Part shown: piece by piece, positions 15,454-23,863 of the stretch
Layout: the number at the start of each line of letters is the position of its first letter
How positions within the stretch are numbered: the stretch's first letter is position 1
Made by a program: the position numbers and the translations under genes
Notes under the pieces: generated by a model
Database searches by the model: none
What the model was told of the DNA's origin: nothing
What the model saw: only the letters and a program-made list of their open reading frames with translations
DNA from: CAINDZ01 sp041908585
GTDB taxonomy: Bacteria; Krumholzibacteriota; Krumholzibacteriia; LZORAL124-64-63
Assembly (NCBI GenBank): GCA_041908585.1
Contig: JAYRFB010000201.1
Location: forward strand, 3,830 to 67,829
Reading direction: 5' to 3'
Length of the DNA stretch: 64,000 nucleotides

Positions 15454-17747
15454 GCCGGGAGCCGATCAGCCAGGCCATGGCCGCCCTGCGCGCGGCCCAG
15501 CGCGGGCTGGACCGCTCGCAGGCGTTGCCGTTCACGCAGTTCCTCGAGTTGCTGCGGGCGCACCCCGAGCGGCTCATCCGCAACGTGCACCAGGTCTTCC
15601 ACGACATGGTGCGGGCCTACGTGGGCGAGGGCTTCGACGAGTATCCCGAGGACCCCGAGTCCATCAACTTCATCGCCTACGACTTCCGCCGCCTGTTCGT
15701 CGAGGGCACGGACCAGCCGTTCTTCGCCGACCGCATCTTCGCGAACCGGTTGATGAGCGCCATCGACGCCTTCCGCGGCGGCGCGCAGCAGAACAAGATC
15801 TTCATGTTCGACGGGCCTCCGGGCTGCGGGAAATCCATCTTCCTGAACAACCTGCTGAGGCGCTTCGAGGAGTACGCCGCCAGCGAGGCCGGCCTGCGCT
15901 ATGAGGTGGTCTGGCGCCTGGATCGCCAGGCCCTGGGCGACCACGCCGACCCGGACGCGCCGCCGGTACTGGAGCGCCTGGCCGCGCTGCTGGACCACGC
16001 CGGCGACGGGTCAGGCCTGCGCGACGACGCCGAGGCGCACCGCCTGGCCCCGCGGCAGAGCTTCGTCGAGGTGCCCTGCCCCAGCCACGACAACCCGATC
16101 CTGCTGGTCCCCAAGGAGCAGCGGCCCGCGTTCTTCGACCTGCTGTTCGAGAACGACGAGTTCAAGTGGAACCTGTCGTACAACAAGGAGTACGACTGGG
16201 TCTTCCGCGACCTGCCCTGCACCATCTGCACATCCCTGTACCAGGCGCTGCTGCACAAGCTGGGCGACCCCGATCGCGTGTTCTCCATGATCCACGCCCG
16301 CCCCTACCAGATGGATCGTCGCCTGGGCGAGGGCGTCAGCGTGTTCAATCCCGGCGACCGCACGGCGCGCACACCCGTGATCACGAACCCGCTGCTGCAG
16401 CGGCGGATCAGCGCGCTCCTGCAGGACAGCAACCAGGTGCGCTACCTGTTCTCGCGTTACGCGCGCACGAACAACGGCATCTACGCGCTGATGGACCTGA
16501 AGGGCCACAACCGCGACAGGCTGCTGGAGCTGCACAACATCATCAGCGACGGCGTGCACAAGGTCGACGAGATCGAGGAACGCGTGAACTCGCTGTTCCT
16601 GGGCGTGATGAACCCCGAGGACAACAAGAACATCCACGGGTTCCAGTCGCTGACCGACCGCATCGAGTTCATCAACATCTCGTACGTGCTCGATTCGTCG
16701 ACCGAGGTCGAGATCTACAAGAACATCTTCGGCAAGCACATCGAGGACAGCTTCCTGCCGCGCGTCCTGGAGAACTTCGCGCGCGTGATCATCTCGAGCC
16801 GGCTCAACGAGAAGTCGCCGGCGATGCTTGACTGGATCGGCGACCCGAAGAAGTACCGCCTGTACTGCGACGAGAACCTGCACCTGCTGAAGATGACGAT
16901 CTACACGGGCCTGATCCCGTCCTGGCTGGACGAGGACGATCGCCGGAACTTCACGGCCAAGCGGCGGCGCAAGATCATCGCCGAGGCGGAGACCGAGGGG
17001 CACCGCGGCTTCAGCGGGCGCGACGCCATCGACATCTTCCACGACCTGTACTCGACGCAGGCGCGCGACGACCAGCTCATCACGATGGACACGCTCTGCG
17101 GGTTCTTCACCAAGGCGCGCCCGGACCTGGCCAAGCAGCTGCCGGCCGGGTTCCTGGACTCGCTGCGGCGCATGTACAACTACCAGATCCTGCAGGAGGT
17201 CAAGGAGTCCCTCTACTACTACAACGAGGACCAGATCGCGCGCGACATCATGAACTACATGTTCGCCCTCAACTACGAGACCGGCACCACCGCGGTCTGC
17301 TCCTTCACGGGCGAGAAGCTGGAGATCACAGGGCCGTTCCTGGCGGCCATCGAGGACCGGCTGCTCGGCGCCAACGTCCGCGAGGGCCGACGCCAGGAGT
17401 TCCGCGAGTCCACGCAGCGCGAGTACACCTCGGCCACGCTGACCCAGGAGATCCTGGTCGAGGGCCGCGACATCCGCGAGACGCGGCTCTTCGGCGAGCT
17501 GCACAAGCGCTACGTGTTCCACCTCAAGGAGAAGGTGCTCGAGCCGTTCCTCCGCAATGCCAACTTCCGGCGCGCGCTCAAGGATTACGGCACCGAGGAC
17601 TTCCGCACCTACGACCAGCGCATCCGCGCCGACGTGACGTTCCTGATCACGAACCTGAGTGACCGCTTCGGGTACACGGAGAAGGGCGCTCGCGAGATGT
17701 GCATCTACGTGGTCGACAACGACATCGCGGCCGAGTTCGCCGACTAG
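15450..17747 (+). CDS. second, divergent PrkA-type AAA+ ATPase/kinase
   Basis: 765 residues if it starts at TTG 15450, which overlaps the spoVR stop (TTGA); an in-frame ATG at 15477 is the alternative. The Walker A motif is FDGPPGCGKSIFLNN (about residues 120-128). NPILLVPKEQRPAFF, CTICTSLYQALLHKL and MIHARPYQMDRRLGEGVSVFNPGD lie in an insertion absent from YeaG. NLHLLKMTIYTGLIPSWLDEDDRRNF and the C-terminal region LITNLSDRFGYTEKGAREMCIYVV recall the PrkA C-terminal domain. It is clearly a distant paralogue, not a duplicate, of the first gene. Its place as fourth gene of the unit suggests it works with YeaH and SpoVR. Whether it phosphorylates protein is unknown. Confidence 0.8.
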   Translation: MSREPISQAMAALRAAQRGLDRSQALPFTQFLELLRAHPERLIRNVHQVFHDMVRAYVGEGFDEYPEDPESINFIAYDFRRLFVEGTDQPFFADRIFANRLMSAIDAFRGGAQQNKIFMFDGPPGCGKSIFLNNLLRRFEEYAASEAGLRYEVVWRLDRQALGDHADPDAPPVLERLAALLDHAGDGSGLRDDAEAHRLAPRQSFVEVPCPSHDNPILLVPKEQRPAFFDLLFENDEFKWNLSYNKEYDWVFRDLPCTICTSLYQALLHKLGDPDRVFSMIHARPYQMDRRLGEGVSVFNPGDRTARTPVITNPLLQRRISALLQDSNQVRYLFSRYARTNNGIYALMDLKGHNRDRLLELHNIISDGVHKVDEIEERVNSLFLGVMNPEDNKNIHGFQSLTDRIEFINISYVLDSSTEVEIYKNIFGKHIEDSFLPRVLENFARVIISSRLNEKSPAMLDWIGDPKKYRLYCDENLHLLKMTIYTGLIPSWLDEDDRRNFTAKRRRKIIAEAETEGHRGFSGRDAIDIFHDLYSTQARDDQLITMDTLCGFFTKARPDLAKQLPAGFLDSLRRMYNYQILQEVKESLYYYNEDQIARDIMNYMFALNYETGTTAVCSFTGEKLEITGPFLAAIEDRLLGANVREGRRQEFRESTQREYTSATLTQEILVEGRDIRETRLFGELHKRYVFHLKEKVLEPFLRNANFRRALKDYGTEDFRTYDQRIRADVTFLITNLSDRFGYTEKGAREMCIYVVDNDIAAEFAD

Positions 17748-17774
17748 CCCGCGCCTTCCGCGCCGGGCCCGCCA

Positions 17775-19355
17775 TCAGTAGACAGCGATGAGGGGGCCGC
17801 CCCAGCGGGGGCGGCACTGCTCGGGGTCGTCGACGATGCCGTCGCAGTCGTCATCACGCCCATTGCCGCAGACTTCCGGGGCGCCGGGATGGACCGCCGG
17901 GTCGGCGTCGTCGCAGTCGGTGGCCAGGCGGCTGCAGAAGGCGCTGCCGGGCGCGCCGTAGAGGTCGCCGTCGGTATCCGGGCAGGGGCCGGCCGGCTCG
18001 TCGACCAGGCCGTTGCAGTTGTCGTCGACGCCGTTGGGCACCTCCGCCGCGCCCGGGTGCACGTTCGCCGCGCCCACCCAGCGGCACTCGAGCCGCGAGA
18101 TCGGCAGTTCCGCCGGCTGGCCGTCCGCATCCACGACCAGCGCGCGGAAGCGAAGGTCGCGCAGCGTCTCCTTGACGTACCCGAGCAGGAGCCACGGTCC
18201 CATGTCGATGACCTCGGGCGCCACCTGCAGGCCGGTGTCGGAGCCCGGGACCAGCAGCGGCGGCTCCCAATCGCCGGTCTCGAAGCCGCTGGCGCTGCTG
18301 TGGCCGATGCCGCCGTCGTCTCCCGTCGTCCACAGCAGGTGCACGCGGCCGTCGCGCAGGAACAGCGTCGGCGACTCGGCCTTGCGGCCCTCGGTGAACC
18401 ACAGGGGCCCCAGGTCGGTCCAGTGGACGAGGTCCTCCGACCGCGCCAGGGCCACGATGCCCGTCCAGCGGAAGGGACCGGGCACCGTCGTGTAGGCCAT
18501 GTACCAGCTGCCCGTGGCCGGGTCGGCGATGACGTGAGGGTCCCGGCACTGGCGCGTCCATTCGTGCGGCTGGTCCCATGCCGACCAGTCCCAGTTCGCG
18601 TCGAGCAGGCAGCCGGGGCCGCTCATGCCGTCGCAGCCGCCCACCGTGACGCGCTGCCAGTGGACCAGGTCGCTGCTGGTGGCGGCGCCGATGCGTTCCT
18701 CATGGAAGCCGGTCTGGGGATTGCGCGTGACGCCGGCATAGAACATCCACCACAGGCCGTCCGCCGGGTTGGCCACGATGGACGGCGCCCAGACATGGTC
18801 GCGGTCCCAGTCGGAGGAGGGGTCGTTGGTCAGGGCGTCGGGCAGCTGCTGCCAGGACAGGCCGTCCGCGGAGACGGCATGGCCGAGGCTCTTGCCGTGC
18901 GTCTGCGGGAACCAGGTCCATAGGGGCCCCTCGATGTAGATCGCGTGCAGCAGGCCGCCCTGGCCCGCCGGCCCGTCGAACAGCATCGCGAAGTCGCCGG
19001 CCATGACGCCCCCGGGCGGGGTGAAGACCAGGTCGGGGACATGGTCGCACCATCCCGTCCCGGGGTCGGCGAAATGCAGGGTCTCGACGCAGTCGCGGGC
19101 CGTGCAGCCGGCGCTCTGCGACCAGTCGTCGCGGTCCAGGTCGGGGCACCAGGAGCCGCCCTGCGCCTGCGCCGCGGCAGGTGGCAGGCCAGGCGGGGTC
19201 GGCAGCGCCGGCGATGCCGCGGCGGGCGGCACCTGCGCCTTCGGGTCGCGCGGGTCGACCGGCGCCTCGATGGCCAGCGGACGGCAGCCGGCGGCCGCGG
19301 CCAGGGTCACCGGCAGCCATAGGCGCAGGAGGCTCCGCAGGGGTGTCAGGGTCAA
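17775..19355 (-). CDS. secreted lipoprotein: five-bladed beta-propeller (GH43-like) plus MopE-type repeats
   Basis: 526 residues from TTG 19355. The segment LRSLLRLWLPVTLAAAAGC gives a lipobox ending at the +1 Cys. An in-frame ATG at 19433 would put 26 extra residues in front of the signal, so TTG is preferred. Residues about 60-420 contain repeated propeller blades typical of GH43/GH32-like glycan-hydrolase folds: DHVWAPSIVANPADGLWWMFYAG, DPHVIADPATGSWYMAYT, ESPTLFLRDGRVHLLWT. Catalytic acids were not assigned. The last about 90 residues carry two Cys/Asp repeats, NGVDDNCNGLVDE and GNGRDDDCDGIVDD with DCDDADPAVHPGAPEVC between, the MopE-type metal-binding repeat. Probably acts on extracellular polysaccharide or binds metal at the cell surface; the exact role is unknown. 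Confidence 0.72.
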   Translation of the reverse strand: MTLTPLRSLLRLWLPVTLAAAAGCRPLAIEAPVDPRDPKAQVPPAAASPALPTPPGLPPAAAQAQGGSWCPDLDRDDWSQSAGCTARDCVETLHFADPGTGWCDHVPDLVFTPPGGVMAGDFAMLFDGPAGQGGLLHAIYIEGPLWTWFPQTHGKSLGHAVSADGLSWQQLPDALTNDPSSDWDRDHVWAPSIVANPADGLWWMFYAGVTRNPQTGFHEERIGAATSSDLVHWQRVTVGGCDGMSGPGCLLDANWDWSAWDQPHEWTRQCRDPHVIADPATGSWYMAYTTVPGPFRWTGIVALARSEDLVHWTDLGPLWFTEGRKAESPTLFLRDGRVHLLWTTGDDGGIGHSSASGFETGDWEPPLLVPGSDTGLQVAPEVIDMGPWLLLGYVKETLRDLRFRALVVDADGQPAELPISRLECRWVGAANVHPGAAEVPNGVDDNCNGLVDEPAGPCPDTDGDLYGAPGSAFCSRLATDCDDADPAVHPGAPEVCGNGRDDDCDGIVDDPEQCRPRWGGPLIAVY

Positions 19356-19421
19356 GGGCTGGTCCGCTCCCGCGCGGCGAGGGCACGTCCCGGCACGGGA
19401 ACGGCGACGACCGACCGGGAA

Positions 19422-19427
19422 ATCATA
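19422..19427 (-). promoter_or_regulatory. possible -10 element for the propeller lipoprotein
   Basis: On the minus strand GTGCTATGATTTCC contains TATGAT (5 of 6), 67 bases before the proposed TTG start, between the lipoprotein and galE. If it is a promoter, the longer ATG start at 19433 cannot be used, which supports TTG 19355. Confidence 0.35.
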
Positions 19428-19449
19428 GCACATCGGGATGGTCGGCGGG

Positions 19450-20472
19450 TCAGGTCCCGGCGTAGCCGTCCGGGTTGGTCGACTGCCAGCGCCAGTGGTC
19501 CGCGCACATCTCGTCGATGCCGCGCCGCGCCTGCCAGCCGAGCAGTTCCGCCGCGCGCGACGGGTCGGCATAGCAGGTGGCCACGTCGCCCGGGCGCCGC
19601 GCCACGACGCGGTACGGCACCGGGCGCCCGGAGGCCCGCGCCGCGGCGGCCACCATCTCCAGCACGGAATAGCCGCGGCCGGTGCCCAGGTTGACCGGGA
19701 CGCAGCCGCCCAGCCCGTCCAGGCGGTCCAGCGCCGCCAGGTGCCCGAGCGCCAGGTCGACGACATGGATGTAGTCGCGCACGCCGGTGCCGTCCGGCGT
19801 CGGGTAGTCGTCTCCGTACACGCTCAGCTCGGCCAGCCGGCCCACCGCCACCTGCATGACGTACGGCATCAGGTTGTTCGGAAGGCCGCGCGGGTCCTCG
19901 CCGATGCGACCGCTCGGGTGGGCACCGATCGGGTTGAAGTAGCGCAGCAGCACGCAGGTCCAGCGCGGGTCGGCGGCACACAGGTCGCGCAGGATCTCCT
20001 CGATGAACAGCTTCGTGCGGCCGTAGGGATTCGTGGCCGAGAGCGGGAAGTCCTCGGTGATCGGCACGGTCGCCGGGTCGCCGTAGACGGTGGCCGACGA
20101 GCTGAAGACCAGGCGCCGGCAGCCGTGCTCCTCCATCACCTTCAGCAGTTCGAGCGTGCCGGTGATGTTGTTGTCGTAGTAGCGAACCGGGATGCGGCTG
20201 CTCTCGCCCACGGCCTTCAGCCCGGCGAAGTGGATGACCGCATCGAAGCGCCGACCCGTGAAGACGTGCCTCAGCGCGGCTGAGTCGCGGATGTCGACCT
20301 TGTGGAAACCGGGCGCGCGACCGGCCAGGGCCTGCACGCGGCGCAGGCTCTCCTCGCTGGCGTTGTCGAGGTTGTCGACGACCGTCACGTCCCAGCCGGC
20401 GACCAGCAGTTCGAGGCACGTGTGGCTGCCGATGAAGCCGGCGCCACCGGTGACCAGGCAGGAACGATTCAC
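19450..20472 (-). CDS. galE: UDP-glucose 4-epimerase
   Basis: 340 residues, GTG start with GGGGGAG 7 bases upstream. Extended short-chain dehydrogenase fold: NAD-binding VTGGAGFIGSHTCLELL at the N-terminus, DAVIHFAGLKAVGES, SSSATVYGDP (catalytic Ser/Thr), and YGRTKLFIEE with the YxxxK pair. GVRDYIHVVDLALGH is typical of GalE. It interconverts UDP-glucose and UDP-galactose in the cytoplasm for glycan synthesis. Length and motifs are normal. The 329-base gap upstream holds an inverted repeat. Confidence 0.95.
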   Translation of the reverse strand: MNRSCLVTGGAGFIGSHTCLELLVAGWDVTVVDNLDNASEESLRRVQALAGRAPGFHKVDIRDSAALRHVFTGRRFDAVIHFAGLKAVGESSRIPVRYYDNNITGTLELLKVMEEHGCRRLVFSSSATVYGDPATVPITEDFPLSATNPYGRTKLFIEEILRDLCAADPRWTCVLLRYFNPIGAHPSGRIGEDPRGLPNNLMPYVMQVAVGRLAELSVYGDDYPTPDGTGVRDYIHVVDLALGHLAALDRLDGLGGCVPVNLGTGRGYSVLEMVAAAARASGRPVPYRVVARRPGDVATCYADPSRAAELLGWQARRGIDEMCADHWRWQSTNPDGYAGT

Positions 20473-20516
20473 AGGCTGGCTCCCCCGCGCTGTCGCCGAT
20501 CGGGGCCGGATGACGC

Positions 20517-20616
20517 CCCGGGGATTGTGCACGGCAACGACCTGATGGGTGTCAAGTGATGCACCAGGACCGTGACGGGAATGAAAGTCCAAACCCAGCC
20601 ATGCACAATTCCCGGG
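20517..20616. repeat. 18-bp inverted repeat in the galE upstream gap
   Basis: CCCGGGGATTGTGCACGG (20517-20534) and the complement of CCATGCACAATTCCCGGG (20599-20616) match at 16 of 18 bases, separated by 64 bases. The spacer holds TTGACA on the minus strand (20555-20550). The rest of the 329-base gap 20473-20801 shows no gene; it contains an AT-richer patch near 20710 (CCACCTTTTTTGTGTGCTG). Confidence 0.75.
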
Positions 20617-20801
20617 ACGCCGGCAAGACGGCGACGCAGGACCGGACCCGGCCGGGCCCGGCGTGTGGTTCGATCAGATGATCTCATGAATGGACCGCCA
20701 CATCCACCTTTTTTGTGTGCTGAAAGTGTCACGACGGCGGCCGGTTCCACGATGCGGAACGACGCGGAATCCGCCGTGACGCTTTCGGGACAGCTGGGGC
20801 A

Positions 20802-21299
20802 TCACGGTTGCGCCGGGATGTCGCCGCCGGCCCAATCCAGGATCAGGTCGCGCCGGGCGCCGTCCAGGCGCGCCTGCGGGTGGGCCAGGCGATAGCTGGA
20901 CGGCGGCATGCTGCCCTTTTCCACCTCGCGTGCCACCTCGCGCAGCAGTTCGTCCTGCGCGGTGAAGTCGATGACCGGCCAGTCCGAGAAGTCCAGCTCG
21001 CGGCGCCCCTTGCGCACGTGATCGGCGATGAGCCATGACACGGGGGCGATGCGCGCGTACCACGGCCAGCGCGTCGCCGCCGAGTGGCAGTCGTAGCAGG
21101 CCGCTCGCAGCACGCGGACCACCTCCGGCGGCGCATCGACCTCGTGCCGCGCCGGCGGCCCCGAGCGGTCCACCGGCACGAACTGGATGGCGACGGCGAC
21201 GACGGCCAGCGCGCCCGCGCCGGCCGCAAGGCCACGGCGCCGCGCGCGCGCCCGGCCCACCCCGCCGACGCCCGAGCCCGCTCCCGCGGACCGGCTCAC
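20802..21299 (-). CDS. small haem-binding-domain protein (single CxxCH)
   Basis: 165 residues from GTG 21299, whose first bases overlap the stop of the upstream cytochrome gene (GTGA). One N-terminal membrane helix or uncleaved signal (about 21-40) precedes a haem-binding domain with CYDCHSAATRWPWYARIAPVSWLIADHV, the signature of the small haem-binding domain family found in Bacteroidetes and other lineages. A later GSMPPSSYRLAHPQARL is also typical. The single CxxCH should bind one c-type haem in the periplasm. Coupled expression suggests electron transfer or a shared role with the two-haem protein; the partner is unknown. Confidence 0.8.
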   Translation of the reverse strand: MSRSAGAGSGVGGVGRARARRRGLAAGAGALAVVAVAIQFVPVDRSGPPARHEVDAPPEVVRVLRAACYDCHSAATRWPWYARIAPVSWLIADHVRKGRRELDFSDWPVIDFTAQDELLREVAREVEKGSMPPSSYRLAHPQARLDGARRDLILDWAGGDIPAQP

Positions 21300-22042
21300 G
21301 GCGCGAGCTTCTGCTTGAGGCGCAGCGCGTGCCGGTGGTCGGGCTCGAGCTTCAGCGCCGCCTCGACGGCCGCGAGGGCGCCGGCCCGGTCGCCCTTCAT
21401 CTCGAGCAGCTGGGCCACGGCCACGTGGCCGTCGGCGAACCCGGGGTTCATCTCGAGGTTCAGCCGGCAGATGACGAGGGCGTCGTCGACGCGCGACGGT
21501 TCGGCGGCCAGCGTCTCGGCCACCAGCTGCAGCGGACGGGGGCCGAAGTCGAACGATCCGCTGCCGTAGTAGCGCTCGCGAAGATCGCGGTATTTCCTCG
21601 TACCGGCCTCCGCGCCCTGGTCGCGCACCGCGCGCAGCACGACGCGATCCAGCGTCGTCGGCGAGGGCAGCCCGCGGTGGCAGGTCAGGCAGTCGACCGC
21701 GGCGTCCTCTTCGCCGGCCGCCTTCGGCAGCACTCCGGCGTTCAGGTCGCGCATCATCGTGTACATCCGTCGCGCCACCTCCTTGTGCCCGACCTTGTCG
21801 CTGGCGAAGTCGATGCTCTGCGGATCGCCCGGGACCTTCTGCTCGTGGCAGAATTCGCAGCGGACGCCGAGGGCCTGGTTCCACTGCTTCATGGTCTCGA
21901 CCAGCTCGCGCTTCGTGGTCGTCGGCGGGAAGACCTTGAGGTTCTTCGGCGACTCGTCCGCGGCCGCGGCCGGGAAGGCCGACAGCGCGGTCAGGGCGAG
22001 CAGTCCGGCGGCGAACGGCCGGGCCAGGCGGCGATACGGCAT
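21296..22042 (-). CDS. reaction-centre-type c cytochrome with two haem sites and TPR-like tail
   Basis: 248 residues. I start at ATG 22042, because GGGAG lies 5 bases upstream; ATG 22054 is also in frame. Signal peptide ending AFPAAA. ALGVRCEFCHEQ and VDCLTCHRGLPSPTT are two CxxCH haem sites, with RRMYTMMRDLN between. This pattern matches the photosynthetic reaction centre cytochrome c-like family that occurs in many non-phototrophs. The C-terminal part (ALVICRLNLEMNPGFADGHVAVAQLLEMKGD..., read in parts) looks like one or two tetratricopeptide repeats. Periplasmic electron carrier; its partners are unknown. Confidence 0.85.
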   Translation of the reverse strand: MPYRRLARPFAAGLLALTALSAFPAAAADESPKNLKVFPPTTTKRELVETMKQWNQALGVRCEFCHEQKVPGDPQSIDFASDKVGHKEVARRMYTMMRDLNAGVLPKAAGEEDAAVDCLTCHRGLPSPTTLDRVVLRAVRDQGAEAGTRKYRDLRERYYGSGSFDFGPRPLQLVAETLAAEPSRVDDALVICRLNLEMNPGFADGHVAVAQLLEMKGDRAGALAAVEAALKLEPDHRHALRLKQKLAP

Positions 22043-22243
22043 GGATGCTCCCATCGGGTTTGCGGTCGGTGCGGCCGGACCCCCGCGGAGGGCCCGGCAC
22101 CAGCCCGCCAAGCTAGCTCCACACGCCTGATCCGGCACGCTGCCCGCCGGAGAGCCCGCCCGGACCGACGGTCGGCGTCGCGGCGCTGGACGCCGGGCGC
22201 GCCGTCTGCAATGCTGCCCCGACCCCTTGCCGAAGGAGCCCGC

Positions 22244-22627
22244 GTGCCGACGCCACCGCCCGACACAGCCGCCATCCGGGTGCTGATGATGCCCCGGGAT
22301 ACCAACCACCATGGCACCATCTTCGGCGGGGTGATCCTCAGCCACATCGACCAGGCCGGTGCGGTCGCCGCCCTGCGGCTGGGTTGCCAGCGCGTGGTCA
22401 CCGTCGCCATGGATCGCGTGATCTTCAAGCAGCCGGTGCTGGTCGGGGACCTGGTCTCCTTCCATGCCGAGCCGATCCGTCGCGGCCGCACCTCGGTCAC
22501 CGTGCGGGTCCTGGTCGAGGCCGAGCGCCGGGGCGGCCGTGGTACCGTGGCCGTCACCGAGGCCGAGGTGACCTACGTGCACATCGATGCCGGCGGGCGG
22601 CCGATGGCCCTGCCCGACCCCGCCTGA
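22244..22627 (+). CDS. acyl-CoA thioesterase, hotdog fold
   Basis: 127 residues, GTG 22244 with AAGGAG five bases upstream. Core motifs of the YciA/ACOT hotdog group: MMPRDTNHHGTIFGGVILSHIDQAGAVAA (read in parts; the Asn-x-x-Gly region and the Asp are catalytic), VTVAMDRVIFKQPVLVGDLVSFHAE and VTEAEVTYVHID. It hydrolyses acyl-CoA to free acid and CoA in the cytoplasm. Single domain, so probably a hexamer or dimer of hotdogs. Divergent from the haem genes. Confidence 0.9.
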   Translation: MPTPPPDTAAIRVLMMPRDTNHHGTIFGGVILSHIDQAGAVAALRLGCQRVVTVAMDRVIFKQPVLVGDLVSFHAEPIRRGRTSVTVRVLVEAERRGGRGTVAVTEAEVTYVHIDAGGRPMALPDPA

Positions 22628-22734
22628 GGCCCGGACCCCACCGCAAGGCCATCCTGCCCCTTGCCTCGACGCCCTCCGCGGACGGTGCCCAACCTGCCGG
22701 CCCGGCCGGGAAAGTCAGCCCCGCGGAGTACCCC

Positions 22735-22860
22735 CGATTTTGAGTCGGATTTTCGATTTAAGATATTTAATTTCAATCGATTACAATCTCCAATCTTGAT
22801 ACTATGTCAAACGATTAACATTTTCTTTGACTTCCCGATACCGCAATTCCAAGATGAAGG
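22735..22860 (+). promoter_or_regulatory. AT-rich promoter island before the Fe-S/NrfD/multihaem operon
   Basis: The stretch is strikingly AT-rich in a GC-rich genome. A possible sigma-70 promoter is TTAAGA (22758-22763), 18 bases, TACAAT (22782-22787, 5 of 6). A near-palindrome TTGATACTATGTCAA lies at 22796-22810 just downstream of that -10. The ATG of the first gene is 22919, so the leader would be about 125 bases. The whole gap 22628-22918 has no gene. Confidence 0.45.
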
Positions 22861-22918
22861 GTGTGATCGCCCCGACGGCGCCGGGACGGGCTCCGCGGGC
22901 ACCCCCGGGAGGAGTTGC

Positions 22919-23863
22919 ATGGTCACCAGACGGGATTTCCTGAAGCTGTCCGGCGCCGCCGCCGGCACCGCCGCCCTGGCCGCCACCGGCGCCGCAGCCT
23001 CCACCGCCGCGACGGGCAAGCTGGACCCGGCGCGCGTCGGCGTGCTGACGGACATGACGCTGTGCATCGGCTGCCGGCGCTGCGAGTGGGCCTGCGCCCA
23101 GCAGAACAAGCTGCCCTACGGACCGCTCGAGTCCTGTGACGACCAGAGCGTCCTGGCCAGCCCCCGCCGCCCCGATGCGGAGCACTTCACGGTCGTCAAC
23201 CGCTACCCCGCCCCCGAGTGGCGCGAGCAGCCGATGGACGTGAAGGTGCAGTGCATGCACTGCGAGCATCCGGCCTGCGTCTCGGCCTGCATCGTCGGCG
23301 CCCTCGAGAAGAACCCGATGGGCCCGGTGACCTACGACGCCTGGAAGTGCATCGGCTGCCGCTACTGCATGGTGGCCTGCCCCTTCCAGATCCCCGCCTA
23401 CGAGTACCACAACGCGCTCACGCCGAAGGTGATGAAGTGCACGATGTGCCCCGAGCGCACGCTCGAGCAGGGCAAGGTGCCGGCCTGCGCGGAGCTCTGC
23501 CCGCGCGAGGCGATCCTCTTCGGGCGGCGTGACGAGCTGCTGGAGCTGGCCCACGAACGCCTGGCGCAGCACCCCGAGCGCTACCACCAGGAGGTGTACG
23601 GCGAGCACGCGGTCGGCGGCACGTCTTGGCTGCTGATCGCCGACCGGCCCGTGACCGAGCTGGGCATCCCCAAGCTTTCGGACGAGAGCCCCGCCGCGCT
23701 GACCGAGAGCATCCAGCATGGCATCTTCCGCGGCTTCACCGGACCGCTGATGATCTTCGGCCTTCTGAGCGTGCTCATGAAGTCGTCGACGGACCGCCGC
23801 CGCCCGGACGACTGGGACGAGGCCGACAAGCACGATCGCAACGGGGAGGACCAGCATGGCTAG
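22919..23863 (+). CDS. Tat-exported 4Fe-4S ferredoxin subunit (HmcB/HybA/DsrO type)
   Basis: 314 residues, RBS GGGAGGAG. The N-terminus MVTRRDFLKLSGAAAG is a twin-arginine signal with RRDFLK. Cys clusters: CIGCRRCEWAC, CMHCEHPACVSAC, KCIGCRYCMVACPF and CTMC...CAELC, enough for four 4Fe-4S clusters as in DMSO-reductase-type electron-transfer subunits. A C-terminal hydrophobic stretch (GFTGPLMIFGLLSVLM, about 278-293) should anchor it in the membrane. It probably passes electrons between the NrfD-type membrane subunit and the multihaem cytochrome encoded next. It overlaps the next gene by 8 bases (ATGGCTAG). Confidence 0.92.
   Translation: MVTRRDFLKLSGAAAGTAALAATGAAASTAATGKLDPARVGVLTDMTLCIGCRRCEWACAQQNKLPYGPLESCDDQSVLASPRRPDAEHFTVVNRYPAPEWREQPMDVKVQCMHCEHPACVSACIVGALEKNPMGPVTYDAWKCIGCRYCMVACPFQIPAYEYHNALTPKVMKCTMCPERTLEQGKVPACAELCPREAILFGRRDELLELAHERLAQHPERYHQEVYGEHAVGGTSWLLIADRPVTELGIPKLSDESPAALTESIQHGIFRGFTGPLMIFGLLSVLMKSSTDRRRPDDWDEADKHDRNGEDQHG

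Noticed and set aside
20550..20555. Minus-strand TTGACA as a normal galE promoter
   Set aside because: No acceptable -10 hexamer occurs 16-18 bases downstream; the best candidate (CACAAT) is 20 bases away.
22796..22810. TTGATACTATGTCAA as an FNR/CRP-type box before the Hmc-like operon
   Set aside because: The half-sites are separated by 7 bases instead of the 6 between TTGA and TCAA in the FNR consensus, so the match is off by one.
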